The notes under the pieces were generated by a model, which was given only the letters and a program-made list of their open reading frames with translations, made no database searches and was not told the DNA's origin. Of a DNA stretch of 33,323 nucleotides, positions 1 to 8,466 are shown piece after piece; position 1 is the first letter of the stretch, and each line of letters begins with the position of its first letter. The stretch is from Bdellovibrio sp. (GTDB taxonomy: Bacteria; Bdellovibrionota; UBA1018): assembly GCA_016185105.1 (NCBI GenBank), contig JACPOE010000044.1:19731-53053 (forward strand), in the 5' to 3' direction. The translations under genes and the position numbers were made by a program.

Positions 1-1967
1 TCAGTATAGGCTAGCCCGTTAGTCAAACCTACTTCGTTGACTTCTTCGGCCTTGCTCACAATATATTTCGGAGGACCAAGCAGCTCTTCGAGGTCTTTTT
101 CGCCAATTTTGATTTTCTCAGTTACAGGAGCAGGGGCCGCTCCTTTGGCCGAAGAATTCGATTTTCCAGCCGACCCCTTGGCTTTGGCTTTTCCAGTCGA
201 AATCAGCACTTCCCCCTCTACAGGAGGATGCGCATCCAAAGCGGTTCTTTTTTCGACGATCCTTTTGGCAACTTTTCGGCAAACTGTTGCAACATAACGT
301 TCCAGACTTCGAACCCCAGCTTCGCGAGTGTAATTACGAATAATGCCGTTCACAGCATCGTCTAGAATTTCGAGGTCGCCTTCCAACAATCCATGCGCTT
401 CGGTCTGTTTCGAAATCAAATATTTCTTAACGATATTGAACTTTTCAACTTCGGTGTAACCCGAAATGGAAATCACTTCCATACGATCCAAAAGAGGTTT
501 TGGAATCGTATACAAGGAGTTAGCAGTCAGAACGAACATCACCTTGGAAAGATCATAGTCGACTTCCAAATAATGATCACCAAAAGCGACGTTTTGCTCA
601 GGATCCAAAACTTCAAGCAAGGCAGAGGATGGATCGCCTCTGAAGTCCATACTCATCTTATCGACTTCATCTAAGAGAAAAACCGGATTGGATGATCCTG
701 CTTTTTTCAGAGACTGAATAATTTTGCCAGGCATGGCCCCCACATAGGTCCGACGGTGGCCTCTGATTTCAGCTTCGTCACGAACTCCGCCAAGCGAGCA
801 CCGAACGAATTTTTTGTTCAGAGTTTTAGCAATGGACTTAGCAAGAGAAGTCTTACCGACACCAGGAGGTCCTACGAGACAAAGGATTTGCCCCTTGGAG
901 TTATTCGTCAGTACGCGGACGGCGAGATATTCTAAAATTCTTTCCTTAACTTCTTCGAGACCATAGTGGTCTTCGTCCAAGACCTGCTCGGCAGCTCTGA
1001 TATCATTGCGATCCTGGGTGTATTCCGCCCAGGGCAAAGTAATCAGACTATCAATATAGTTACGAACAACCGTTGCCTCAGCTGACATCGGAGACATCAT
1101 CTTGAGTTTCTTCAACTCTCGGACGGCTTTTTCTTTGGCTTCCTTGCTCATTGGCTTCGACCGAATTTGCTTTTCGATAGCCATGAGTTCGGCCTTGAAC
1201 TCATCCTTCTCGCCAAGTTCCTTTTGAATGGCCTGCATCTGCTCATTCAAATAGTACTCTTTCTGAGACCTCTCCATCTGCTTCTTAACCCGAGAATTAA
1301 TTCTTCTCTGCATTTGGAGAATTTCAATCTCGCCTTGCATGAGTTGCAGAAGCTTTTCGAGACGCTTTGCTGGATCTTGAATTTCAAGAATTTCCTGCTT
1401 GTCTTCAAGCTTTAAATTCAAATGGGCGACGATCAGGTCCGCTAACCGTGAGGGGTCCTCAATCGTACTCACACTCATCAACATTTCTGCTGGAATGCGC
1501 TTATTTAATTTCACATAATTTTCAAAGGTCGCCTTGAGTGAGCGAACCATGGCCTCGAGCTCTACAGAAACCTCGGTAAAGTCGACGAGTTCTTCAACCT
1601 CGGCTTCAATCAAACGATCCGTCTCGTGGTAGCCTAAAATCCGAGCTCTCTTTTTACCCTCGATTAGGACCTTAACGGTATTATCTGGGAGCTTAAGAAT
1701 CTGTAAAATCGTCCCAAGCGTTCCTACCGATAAAATGTCCTTCTCGCCCGGACTGACAGTTGTGGCTTGGCGCTGGGCAACCAAAAAAAGATCGAGCTTC
1801 TTGTTTGCGCAATCCTCAAGGGCATTGATCGATTTTTCGCGACCCACAAAAAGAGGGACGACCATATGAGGAAAAATGATCACATCTCGGAGTGGCAATA
1901 ACGGAACTCTCATTTTTTGAGACTTCTTTTCACGATCGGATTTAGACTCGCCTTTAGAATTGCTCAT
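1..1967 (-). CDS. lon: Lon protease, 3' end cut by window edge
   Basis: ATP-dependent serine protease of the cytoplasm that degrades misfolded and regulatory proteins. About 655 residues are visible from an ATG at 1967. In order they are the N-terminal substrate-binding domain (starting around [12 protein letters not shown]), a coiled-coil helical region, and the AAA+ module with Walker A GPPGVGKT, the [16 protein letters not shown] segment and Walker [10 protein letters not shown]. The start of the protease domain ([12 protein letters not shown]) follows. The catalytic Ser-Lys pair would lie beyond base 1, so it cannot be checked. Between the AAA+ lid and the protease domain is an Ala/Gly/Ser/Lys-rich stretch of about 20 residues (around [16 protein letters not shown]) that E. 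coli Lon lacks as I recall it; it is probably a flexible linker. The gene lies downstream of clpP-clpX on the same strand but 139 bp away, so it probably has its own promoter. Confidence 0.97.
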   Translation of the reverse strand, partial: MSNSKGESKSDREKKSQKMRVPLLPLRDVIIFPHMVVPLFVGREKSINALEDCANKKLDLFLVAQRQATTVSPGEKDILSVGTLGTILQILKLPDNTVKVLIEGKKRARILGYHETDRLIEAEVEELVDFTEVSVELEAMVRSLKATFENYVKLNKRIPAEMLMSVSTIEDPSRLADLIVAHLNLKLEDKQEILEIQDPAKRLEKLLQLMQGEIEILQMQRRINSRVKKQMERSQKEYYLNEQMQAIQKELGEKDEFKAELMAIEKQIRSKPMSKEAKEKAVRELKKLKMMSPMSAEATVVRNYIDSLITLPWAEYTQDRNDIRAAEQVLDEDHYGLEEVKERILEYLAVRVLTNNSKGQILCLVGPPGVGKTSLAKSIAKTLNKKFVRCSLGGVRDEAEIRGHRRTYVGAMPGKIIQSLKKAGSSNPVFLLDEVDKMSMDFRGDPSSALLEVLDPEQNVAFGDHYLEVDYDLSKVMFVLTANSLYTIPKPLLDRMEVISISGYTEVEKFNIVKKYLISKQTEAHGLLEGDLEILDDAVNGIIRNYTREAGVRSLERYVATVCRKVAKRIVEKRTALDAHPPVEGEVLISTGKAKAKGSAGKSNSSAKGAAPAPVTEKIKIGEKDLEELLGPPKYIVSKAEEVNEVGLTNGLAYT

Positions 1968-1991
1968 ATTTGGAGATTTCCCCCTCTTATA

Positions 1992-2025
1992 ACTACAACA
2001 TACCCCTACCCAGGTTGCAAACCTG
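1992..2025 (-). promoter_or_regulatory. Possible lon promoter with palindromic operator-like site
   Basis: On the minus strand a TTGCAA (2015-2020) is followed after 17 bases by TGTAGT (1992-1997), a weak sigma-70 type pair about 25 bases ahead of the lon start. The -35 hexamer sits inside a perfect inverted repeat, CAGGTT-GCA-AACCTG (2011-2025), which could be a repressor site. The promoter match is modest; the palindrome is directly visible. Confidence 0.35.
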
Positions 2026-2106
2026 TAAGGCGATTTTCTCACTTATTTTCAAATGATTTCGCCAAGTTAAGTAGGTACATTTGGATTCCTTAGCTTTTGA
2101 CCGAAT

Positions 2107-3237
2107 TCAGGCACTCTCGGCCTTGGATGGAGAGACTCCGGCACTTTCAGGAGCTACCTTTTCAGGAGTCCCGTCTGCCAACATCATGACTGGTCTCTCA
2201 CCTTTTAGAACGACGTTCTTTGTGACAACGCACTTTTTCACGTGGCTCTTCGCAGGGAGATCATACATCACCTCTAGCATTGCCTGCTCAAGAATGGCTC
2301 TCAAACCTCTAGCCCCTGTATTCCTTTTAATCGCTTCCTTAGCCACTGCTTGCAGGGCTTCCTCTTCGAACTCGAGTTGAACATCGTCGTATTCAAAAAG
2401 TTTTTGGTACTGCTTGGTTAAGGCATTCTTGGGCTTCGTCAAGATCTCTACTAGAGCCTTTTCATCGAGCTCCTCCAGTGTCGCAATCACTGGAAGGCGT
2501 CCAATAAATTCTGGAATTAGACCAAATTTGATCAAATCTTCTGGCTCGACCTGGGCAAGAAGTTTGGAGGTATTTTCTTCTTTTTTTGAAGTGATATTGG
2601 CGTGTAATCCAAGACTTCTCTTGCCTTTTCTCATCGCCACTAATTTATCAATACCTACAAACGCCCCCCCAACAATGAACAGAATATTGGACGTATCGAC
2701 TTGCACAAATTCCTGTTGGGGATGCTTCCTACCGCCTTTGGGAGGTACGTTTGCTATCGTCCCCTCAATGATCTTCAACAGAGCCTGTTGAACACCTTCC
2801 CCGCTCACATCGCGAGTAATCGAGGGATTCTCGCTTTTTCGCGAGATCTTGTCCACTTCGTCAATATAGACAATGCCCTTCTGATTTTGAAGATCAATGC
2901 CGTCTTTGCTTTCACGACCTTTTTTCTCGCCCTGGTGTTGAATCCGTTTGTAGTGATTATAGACAGCTACAGAGAGGACCCGTTTTGCGCGCTCCTGCCC
3001 GATGACATATTGGTCGAGAATGGTCTTGATCTCAGCAGGTTTCGGGATCGCCTGCGAAGAACGTGCTGGGGAGTCTTTTTGCCCTTCTTCCGCAATGATA
3101 TCGTTGCAAAGCTCGATACATTCGTCACAAATATAAACCGTCGGGCCAGCAATTAGCTTTTTGACTTCCCTTTGATTTTTGCCACAGAAAGAACAACAAA
3201 CATTCCCAAATCCATCACCATACTTTTTTCCGTCCAT
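2107..3237 (-). CDS. clpX: ClpX unfoldase lacking Walker A and pore loop 1
   Basis: ClpX is the AAA+ unfoldase that feeds substrates to ClpP. This copy has 376 residues against about 424 in E. coli. Present are the zinc-binding domain (Cys15, Cys18, Cys37, Cys40), the [13 protein letters not shown] linker, Walker B YIDEVDK (near 124-130), the GRKHPQQEF segment, the EFIGRLP arginine-finger region and the sensor-2 GARGLR. Absent is everything normally found between the GVEL-type strand and the residues just before GIVYIDE. Here Gln117 (codon at 2887-2889) runs straight into Asn118-Gln-Lys-Gly. The missing block would be about 64 codons and contains GPTGSGKT and the GYVGED pore loop. The ClpP-docking loop, usually IGF, reads LGL, as in ClpA-like loops. 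The gene starts 17 bp after clpP. As written the protein could not bind ATP normally. Either the gene is truly altered or the sequence has an in-frame deletion error. Confidence 0.93.
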   Translation of the reverse strand: MDGKKYGDGFGNVCCSFCGKNQREVKKLIAGPTVYICDECIELCNDIIAEEGQKDSPARSSQAIPKPAEIKTILDQYVIGQERAKRVLSVAVYNHYKRIQHQGEKKGRESKDGIDLQNQKGIVYIDEVDKISRKSENPSITRDVSGEGVQQALLKIIEGTIANVPPKGGRKHPQQEFVQVDTSNILFIVGGAFVGIDKLVAMRKGKRSLGLHANITSKKEENTSKLLAQVEPEDLIKFGLIPEFIGRLPVIATLEELDEKALVEILTKPKNALTKQYQKLFEYDDVQLEFEEEALQAVAKEAIKRNTGARGLRAILEQAMLEVMYDLPAKSHVKKCVVTKNVVLKGERPVMMLADGTPEKVAPESAGVSPSKAESA

Positions 3238-3254
3238 AGTGCATCCTTTACAGG

Positions 3255-3935
3255 TTAGGCGTTGCCCTTTTTCTCGACCACTTTGTCAATGAGGCCGTAG
3301 TCCACAGCCTCCTTGGCGGAAAGGTAATTATCTCGATCTGTGTCCTTTCTAATTTGCTCTACACTGCGTCCTGAATGTTGAGACAGAATGGCATTTAAAC
3401 GATCTTTCAAATAAAGAATTTCTTTCGCTTGAATCTCGATATCAGAAGCCTGACCTCTGGCTCCGCCGAGGGGTTGGTGGATCATAATTCTGCTGTGGGG
3501 CAAACTAAATCGTTTGCCTGGTGCGCCCGCAGCAAGAAGCAAAGCCCCAAAGCTTGCTGCCATTCCTAAACAGTAGGTTGACACATCTGACTTAATGAAC
3601 TGCATGACGTCATAAATGGCCAACCCCGAATAAACGCTTCCACCCGGAGAATTGATATAAAGGTGAATGTCCTTATCTGGGTCTGAAGACTCCAAAAAGA
3701 ACATTTGAGCCACCATCAGATTAGCCACCGTATCGTTGACTTCAGTGCCGAGGAAAATAATTCGATCCAAGAGCAGCCTGGAATAAATATCATATTGACG
3801 CTCCCCGCGAGGCGTCTGTTCAATCACGATAGGATTGGGGATGTAGGTCGCCTGAGGTCCTTCCACAGAGAAACCCACTAAGTCTGGCCGAACTAAATCT
3901 TCTGGTACTTTTCTGTAGTTTGATCTGATGAGCAT
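3255..3935 (-). CDS. clpP: ClpP protease proteolytic subunit
   Basis: Cytoplasmic serine peptidase that forms a two-ring tetradecamer and works with ClpX. The catalytic triad is intact: Ser in GMAASFGA, His in IMIHQP, and Asp in the [10 protein letters not shown] segment. The 226-residue product carries roughly 30 extra N-terminal residues ahead of the usual [20 protein letters not shown] opening. The ATG at 3935 is well supported because GGAGG lies eight bases upstream, so the extension may be a propeptide or mis-targeting-proof leader trimmed on assembly. It is transcribed just ahead of clpX. A TATACT (3969-3974) upstream could be a -10 element, but no clear -35 accompanies it. The usual upstream partner tig is not here; a small unknown ORF takes that place. 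Confidence 0.97.
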   Translation of the reverse strand: MLIRSNYRKVPEDLVRPDLVGFSVEGPQATYIPNPIVIEQTPRGERQYDIYSRLLLDRIIFLGTEVNDTVANLMVAQMFFLESSDPDKDIHLYINSPGGSVYSGLAIYDVMQFIKSDVSTYCLGMAASFGALLLAAGAPGKRFSLPHSRIMIHQPLGGARGQASDIEIQAKEILYLKDRLNAILSQHSGRSVEQIRKDTDRDNYLSAKEAVDYGLIDKVVEKKGNA

Positions 3936-4085
3936 TTTTACTACCTCCGATTCGTCTCAAGCTTTTTCAGTATACATACATGGTACAAATGTTGCTCCTG
4001 GCCAATGAAAAAATATCCTATTTGAAAAAATAAGAACGATGGGGCACAGGCTGACTCTATTTCGACCTGACTGACTCGAAAATTC

Positions 4086-4313
4086 CTACTCGACCGGTTC
4101 TAATTGTCCCATTTCTAGATAGACCGAATTCAGATGCACCATCAGCGCTTCACGTAAATGGTCTAAAGTCATTTCCTGGGGCGTCTTACCCGTTTTGGCC
4201 AAAATTTGCTCAATTTCCCGGATAATCCACTCTTGGGGCAGCCCAGTAAGGGAGACCAAGACTTCCAATAACTCGTTTCCGTCGGGTTCCATTGCGGCGT
4301 TGGAGACGTCCAT
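4086..4313 (-). CDS. Small acidic protein of unknown function upstream of clpP
   Basis: I do not recognise this 75-residue protein. It is acidic and looks mostly helical, with a central GLPQEWIIREIEQIL segment and a second helix around DHLREALMVHLNSVYLEM; no signal peptide or membrane segment is visible. An ATG at 4313 is preferred over a TTG at 4334 because GAGGAGG lies six bases before it, and a good sigma-70 promoter ends about 20 bases upstream. It lies about 150 bp upstream of clpP on the same strand, in the position where trigger factor is found in many bacteria, so it could be a proteolysis-related helper. That role is only inferred from position. The strong ribosome site and promoter argue that the gene is real. 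Confidence 0.7.
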   Translation of the reverse strand: MDVSNAAMEPDGNELLEVLVSLTGLPQEWIIREIEQILAKTGKTPQEMTLDHLREALMVHLNSVYLEMGQLEPVE

Positions 4314-4333
4314 TTCCCCCTCCTCAGAAGTCA

Positions 4334-4363
4334 AGTATAGAAAGCGAAACTCCGGAACGGCAA
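4334..4363 (-). promoter_or_regulatory. Sigma-70 type promoter for the 4313 ORF (and perhaps clpP)
   Basis: On the minus strand, TTGCCG (4358-4363) and TATACT (4334-4339) are separated by 18 bases. The predicted start of transcription would be near 4327, giving a short leader with a strong Shine-Dalgarno before the ATG at 4313. Confidence 0.55.
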
Positions 4364-4425
4364 GCCAAAAGTCAGAAAGATCCTAGTTTTTTGATGCAGA
4401 TAGAAAAATCACCAAAAGAATTTAA

Positions 4426-4941
4426 TCAACTACTCTTTGGGCCATGCCCATTCTTCTTTAATTCATTAGCCAAGAGAATTCTGGATTCTCTTCGCTTTTG
4501 GGCTTCTCGAAATCGTCTTTTCTCTTCTGAAGTTTGCGGAACAATTTCTGGAATGGGTGTGGGCTTCATTTTTTCATCTAAAGCTACGAAGGTTGTGTAG
4601 GCTGTGGCCGTGTGTGTCCATTCTCCGGTAAGTGGATTTTCCGAATCTACCCGGACTCCCACCTCCATTGAAGTACGGGAGGCAAAGTTGACTTGAGCTC
4701 TAAGATGAACAACGTGCCCGACGCGAACCGGTGCCAAAAAATGAAGCGCATCAATCGAAGCGGTCACAACAACCCTCCTCGCATGGCGACTTGCCGCAAT
4801 TGCAGCCCCGATATCAATCCAACTGACAATTTTTCCCCCAAAAATACTTCCTAAGGCATTGGTGTCGGACGGCAAGACAATTTCTGTCATCTCGACTGCA
4901 GATTCTTTCGGACTCTTTCCTGGACGCGCTTCGGATTTCAT
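4426..4941 (-). CDS. Hotdog-fold acyl-CoA thioesterase
   Basis: Predicted YciA/BFIT-type thioesterase that hydrolyses acyl-CoA to fatty acid and CoA in the cytoplasm. The 171-residue protein has the family's DTNALGSIFGGKIVSWID segment (the helix carrying the catalytic Asp) near residues 26-43, followed by the strands around ASIDALHFLAPVRVG and VNFASRTSMEVGV. The C-terminal 40 residues are charged and lysine/arginine-rich, which is common in this family. It overlaps the stop of the tryptophan dioxygenase gene by four bases (ATGA), which implies translational coupling. The exact acyl substrate cannot be told from sequence. Confidence 0.9.
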   Translation of the reverse strand: MKSEARPGKSPKESAVEMTEIVLPSDTNALGSIFGGKIVSWIDIGAAIAASRHARRVVVTASIDALHFLAPVRVGHVVHLRAQVNFASRTSMEVGVRVDSENPLTGEWTHTATAYTTFVALDEKMKPTPIPEIVPQTSEEKRRFREAQKRRESRILLANELKKNGHGPKSS

Positions 4942-5813
4942 ACCTGTTTAGTTTCCCCCAAATGGGATCGTACCTGCCAAAGTAGAGGAAAACACTTTTT
5001 AACTGTAGTGGATCTGAGATAGGCAACGCCCTCTGACCCGCCCGTACCCGGCTTCGACCCGATAACACGCTCGACCACTCTGAGATGATGCTCACGCCAC
5101 AAAGCAAGATATTGGTCAAAATCCACCAGAGACTCACTGAGAAGGTAAACAGGCAACTGATCGGAAGGCCTTTGGTAAATAGGTAGAAGTCCCTCAACAA
5201 TAGCTAGCTTTGCATCCGCCGAATTCTGATCTTCGAGCAGATCTGCCTGATCCGGAATTCCATATCCTAAGCGCTTGAGAAGACCGTAATAGCTGCTTCG
5301 AATATCGGGACCAGCCAGACGCGCCTTCAAGCGGTCAACCATATCGGGTCGGTTTTTGAAATATTCGAGGTACTTCTCGTCTTTTGCTCCTGCTAAAAAT
5401 TCGACTTCACGAAACTGAGCTGATTGAAACCCACTAGCTGGACGCAGGTGATCTCGAAAAACTAAAAAGTCTGCCGGTGTCATCGTTTCCAGAATATGAA
5501 TCTGCTGCACCAGCAACTTCATAATGGCCCCAATACGACTCATGAGGTGATGAGCTCGAAGGACTGCACCCTTCTGCATGAACTCGACCGCGCTCTCCAT
5601 CTCGTGCAAAATAAGCTTGAACCAAAGCTCATAAGCCTGGTGGATGATAATAAATAGCATCTCGTCGTGATGATTTGGCTCGGACAGGGGGTGTTGCAAA
5701 TTTAAAAGCGCTGGCACTTGCAAATAGTCGTTGTAAGTGAGGTCGTTGGGTTTGAGTGATGTCGGTTCACCGACATAGGGGCACCCTGAGGCTGACTTAG
5801 ATGTATTATTCAT
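4938..5813 (-). CDS. kynA: Tryptophan 2,3-dioxygenase
   Basis: Heme enzyme that opens the indole ring of L-tryptophan to N-formylkynurenine, the first step of the kynurenine route. Visible signatures are YNDYLQVPALLNLQ, HHDEMLFIIIHQAYELWFKL (distal histidine region), the C-terminal REHHLRVVERVIG with the likely proximal heme histidine, and GTGGSEGVAYLR. At 291 residues it matches bacterial members. I chose the ATG at 5813, which overlaps the murI stop by eight bases and has GTGGA upstream; an upstream in-frame start at 5873 would add 20 unconserved residues inside murI. No other kynurenine gene is visible in the window. Confidence 0.96.
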   Translation of the reverse strand: MNNTSKSASGCPYVGEPTSLKPNDLTYNDYLQVPALLNLQHPLSEPNHHDEMLFIIIHQAYELWFKLILHEMESAVEFMQKGAVLRAHHLMSRIGAIMKLLVQQIHILETMTPADFLVFRDHLRPASGFQSAQFREVEFLAGAKDEKYLEYFKNRPDMVDRLKARLAGPDIRSSYYGLLKRLGYGIPDQADLLEDQNSADAKLAIVEGLLPIYQRPSDQLPVYLLSESLVDFDQYLALWREHHLRVVERVIGSKPGTGGSEGVAYLRSTTVKKCFPLLWQVRSHLGETKQV

Positions 5814-6588
5814 TTTGAATCCACTTTCTTGCAAACTCTGGAACTGCATCCGGATCAGTAAAAATCCATTCAATATGGGGCGACTTTTGAGAACGCTTCG
5901 ATTGGCTCACTTTTGCTTGAAACCAACCACTCTGCTCTAAAAAATGAGCAACAGCCCATGCCGAATTGACTACTCTCCAACCAGGCAATGCTTTCTCAAA
6001 GGCTTGGTGAATCCACGGATAATGGGTACATCCCAAAAGGGCCACACCGGGTTTTAAAGTAAGGTAGGGACTGACATACTCTCTAATGGTCTGGTGCAGT
6101 ACGGCGTGATCAATCCAGCCTTCTTCAATAATGGGCACAAGCAGGGGGCACGCCTGCTCGTAAATTGGGCCCCCCGCATCTCGGCTCTCCAAGGCTAACG
6201 AATAGGCACGACTTCTCACTGTTGCTTTGGTCGCGAAAACCACGACGGGACTCTTCTTAGGAAGATCACGCAGAGCATCTAATGCGGCCACCACACCCGG
6301 TTCGACAACACCAAAAACAGGTATCGGATTCATTCGGGCTTCAATTTGAGACATCGCGTGACTTGCTGCTGTATTACAAGCAACGACTAAGGCATCCACT
6401 TTTTTTGCCTTCAAAATTTCGACCGCATCCAAAGAAAGCTTTTGAATCTGAGCCGAACTTTTCGGACCATAGGGCACGTGGGCTGTGTCCCCCAAATAGA
6501 CATAGCTTAGGTGCAGAGGCAAACGCTTCTTCAATTCTGCGAGAACTGTGAGGCCACCGACTCCTGAGTCAAACACGCCTATTTTCAT
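5806..6588 (-). CDS. murI: Glutamate racemase
   Basis: Converts L-glutamate to D-glutamate for peptidoglycan synthesis in the cytoplasm. It has the GVFDSGVGGLTVL start, the acid/base cysteine in VACNTAAS and the second cysteine in LLGCTHYP, so both catalytic residues are present. The 260-residue length is normal. The ATG at 6588 has GAGG just ahead. It is the first gene of a three-gene overlapping run (murI, tryptophan dioxygenase, thioesterase) and diverges from the 6650 gene with about 60 bp between them. Confidence 0.96.
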   Translation of the reverse strand: MKIGVFDSGVGGLTVLAELKKRLPLHLSYVYLGDTAHVPYGPKSSAQIQKLSLDAVEILKAKKVDALVVACNTAASHAMSQIEARMNPIPVFGVVEPGVVAALDALRDLPKKSPVVVFATKATVRSRAYSLALESRDAGGPIYEQACPLLVPIIEEGWIDHAVLHQTIREYVSPYLTLKPGVALLGCTHYPWIHQAFEKALPGWRVVNSAWAVAHFLEQSGWFQAKVSQSKRSQKSPHIEWIFTDPDAVPEFARKWIQNE

Positions 6589-6649
6589 GCGGCCTCACTT
6601 TAGCTCGCATTGCTTGACGGAAGCAAGTCCTGCCAGTTATTTCTTCGAT

Positions 6650-6931
6650 ATGAACCAGAGTATGTACAGATCAGATTTTGATACGCGACTGAATGACCTC
6701 TTTGAGGAACTTCTTGTCCACCAAAACAAGAAAGTCTTAAATACGGCAAGAGACATCCTTCCCCACTTGACGGCAGAGGACATTTTGAATCCTCACGATT
6801 TTCCAGAACTGCTGCAGAACCCGATTTTTAATTATGAAGAAGGGATTGCCGCGGGGCTTTTAGCCGCACAGATTGCAGTCCGTGCAAGAATTTTGAAACC
6901 AGAAACGGATAGAGGAAGCCCTAGTGTCTGA
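6650..6931 (+). CDS. Small hypothetical protein preceding a DUF1285 gene
   Basis: I do not recognise this protein of about 93 residues. It is predicted to be helical, with a segment FDTRLNDLFEELLVHQNKK and a C-terminal helix around GIAAGLLAAQIAVRARIL. The start is uncertain: ATG at 6650 or 6662, neither with a strong ribosome site. A TTGACG at 6614-6619 could be a -35 element, but no good -10 follows. The open frame extends to 6548, but that part lies antisense to the start of murI and is probably not translated. The stop overlaps the next gene's GTG by eight bases, suggesting the two are translated together. Confidence 0.65.
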   Translation: MNQSMYRSDFDTRLNDLFEELLVHQNKKVLNTARDILPHLTAEDILNPHDFPELLQNPIFNYEEGIAAGLLAAQIAVRARILKPETDRGSPSV

Positions 6932-7394
6932 AGAAAAAAATGCACCGTTTTTTGTCGACCGTGAAGTGATCATTCTCACCCGAAACGGAATTTGGCTGGC
7001 GGACGGTACAGAAATTACCCACGAACCGACGCGCCGTCTCTTTGCTAGGAGCCTCAAGAAAAATGAGGACGGGTATTACCTCCACGTCGGACGAGAAACA
7101 AAGAAAATTCAAGTTGAAGACACAGCCTATTTTGTCACAAGGATTGACGGAAGCCTAAGGGATGGGTTCACCTTGTCCATTAATGATGGAAGCTCTGAGG
7201 CACTTCTTGCCGAAACTCTCACCTACCGCCCAGGGCGCCTCGTTTGTAAAATTAAACAGAAAACGGAAGAGGCCAAATTTCTCCACGCTCCCTATTTTGA
7301 CCTGCTCAGGAATCTCCAAGAAGATCAAACTAGCTACTATTTGGAATTTCAAAAGAAGGGCGCGCGAGAACGAATTACCCTTTCAAAAAAATAG
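6924..7394 (+). CDS. DUF1285 family protein
   Basis: A 156-residue protein that I recognise as DUF1285, a family of unknown function found in many proteobacteria. Characteristic stretches are the early VDREVIILTRNGIWLADGTE, the TRRLFARSLKK helix, GYYLHVGRETKKIQVED and the C-terminal YYLEFQKKGARERITL. It has no signal peptide and is probably cytoplasmic. The start is a GTG at 6924 with AGAGGA seven bases before it, overlapping the end of the small upstream gene. It converges on dusB with two bases between the stop codons, so no terminator fits between them. Confidence 0.85.
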   Translation: MSEEKNAPFFVDREVIILTRNGIWLADGTEITHEPTRRLFARSLKKNEDGYYLHVGRETKKIQVEDTAYFVTRIDGSLRDGFTLSINDGSSEALLAETLTYRPGRLVCKIKQKTEEAKFLHAPYFDLLRNLQEDQTSYYLEFQKKGARERITLSKK

Positions 7395-7396
7395 AC

Positions 7397-8440
7397 CTAC
7401 CCATGTCCACCCATAAGGAAGGGTTGATTCATGAATTTGAAGTCACGGTTCTGAGTGCTCTTTAAGAAGAATTCCCGTGCTTCATCCCAAAGAATGCCGG
7501 GATCGGGGATTGAAAAAACCTTACTGCGAAATTCGTGGCACCCAGGAAATCCAGCCGAATACCAAGCTAGGAACTTTCGTGCATGAATCATTGCCATCCT
7601 AGGATTAAAGACTTCCTGAAGCATGGCACGTTGTTCGTCCATGAGCTGAAGATAACTCTCTGAAGTGGGCATCTGAGGCTCGGCTCCGAGCAGGAGAGCC
7701 CTAGATTGATCAAAAATAAAGGGATTCCTGAGAGCTCCGCGACCAATCATGACAGCATCAACACCGTAGTTCTTAAAACGATCCACAGCGATTTGGGGAG
7801 TTCCGACATCTCCGTTTCCTATGATCGGCAGCGGGCTTTTTGCCTTCACATCTCCAATGAAGTCCCAGTCCGCTAGGCCGCTATAGCCCTGCGCCCGTGT
7901 CCTTCCATGAATAGCGACCCAGGATATACCGGCTTCTGCCGCTACCCTCACAACTTCAACCGCATTTTTTGTCTGTGAATCCCAACCTGTTCGAATCTTG
8001 ATCGTCACCGGAATCTTAACGGATTTCACCATTGCTTCCAAAGTGCGTCCCAAAGATGCCGTGTCACGACACATGGCAGAGCCAGCGCCCTTTTTAACCA
8101 CTTTGGGAACCGGACATCCCAAATTCAAATCGACAAAATCAGCACCCATCCGTTCCACGACCTGAGCGGCCTTTACAAGAAGTTCGGTATCTTCTCCAAA
8201 AATCTGGAGACCTACCAAGCGCTCTTCTTCGTGGAATCGCAGCAAGTCCAGAGTCTTACCCCCGGAATGCTCGATACCATTAGCTGAAACAAGCTCTGAA
8301 ATAACCAAGGCGCTTTTTCGCCGCCTCATCAGCCTCCGAAAAGGGGAATTCGTAATACCCGCCATTGGGGCTAGGATAAAGGGATGCTCCAGCTCAAAGG
8401 GGCCTAATCGATAAGTTTGAAAATTCGCCTCGGACTTCAT
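7397..8440 (-). CDS. dusB: tRNA-dihydrouridine synthase (DusB type)
   Basis: FMN enzyme that reduces uridine to dihydrouridine in the D-loop of tRNA. The TIM-barrel motifs are clear: LAPMAGITNSPFRRL, the catalytic cysteine in NLGCPVPKVVKKGAG, IKIRTGWD, HGRTRAQGYSG, and the phosphate-binding IIGNGDV and AVMIGRGAL. The 347-residue length fits DusB/NifR3. It lies 26 bp after the aminopeptidase P gene and is probably part of the run that begins at speA. Subfamily assignment to DusB rather than DusA or DusC is by overall pattern and is less certain than the enzyme class. Confidence 0.92.
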   Translation of the reverse strand: MKSEANFQTYRLGPFELEHPFILAPMAGITNSPFRRLMRRRKSALVISELVSANGIEHSGGKTLDLLRFHEEERLVGLQIFGEDTELLVKAAQVVERMGADFVDLNLGCPVPKVVKKGAGSAMCRDTASLGRTLEAMVKSVKIPVTIKIRTGWDSQTKNAVEVVRVAAEAGISWVAIHGRTRAQGYSGLADWDFIGDVKAKSPLPIIGNGDVGTPQIAVDRFKNYGVDAVMIGRGALRNPFIFDQSRALLLGAEPQMPTSESYLQLMDEQRAMLQEVFNPRMAMIHARKFLAWYSAGFPGCHEFRSKVFSIPDPGILWDEAREFFLKSTQNRDFKFMNQPFLMGGHG

Positions 8441-8466
8441 TGAACGCTGTAAATACTAATAGAATA

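Noticed and set aside
2860-2915. Intein or intron explanation for the clpX gap
   Set aside because: Sequence is missing rather than added, and no intervening element is present.
2701-3156. 151-residue plus-strand open frame opposite clpX
   Set aside because: Antisense shadow of clpX; it does not contain the missing Walker A segment.
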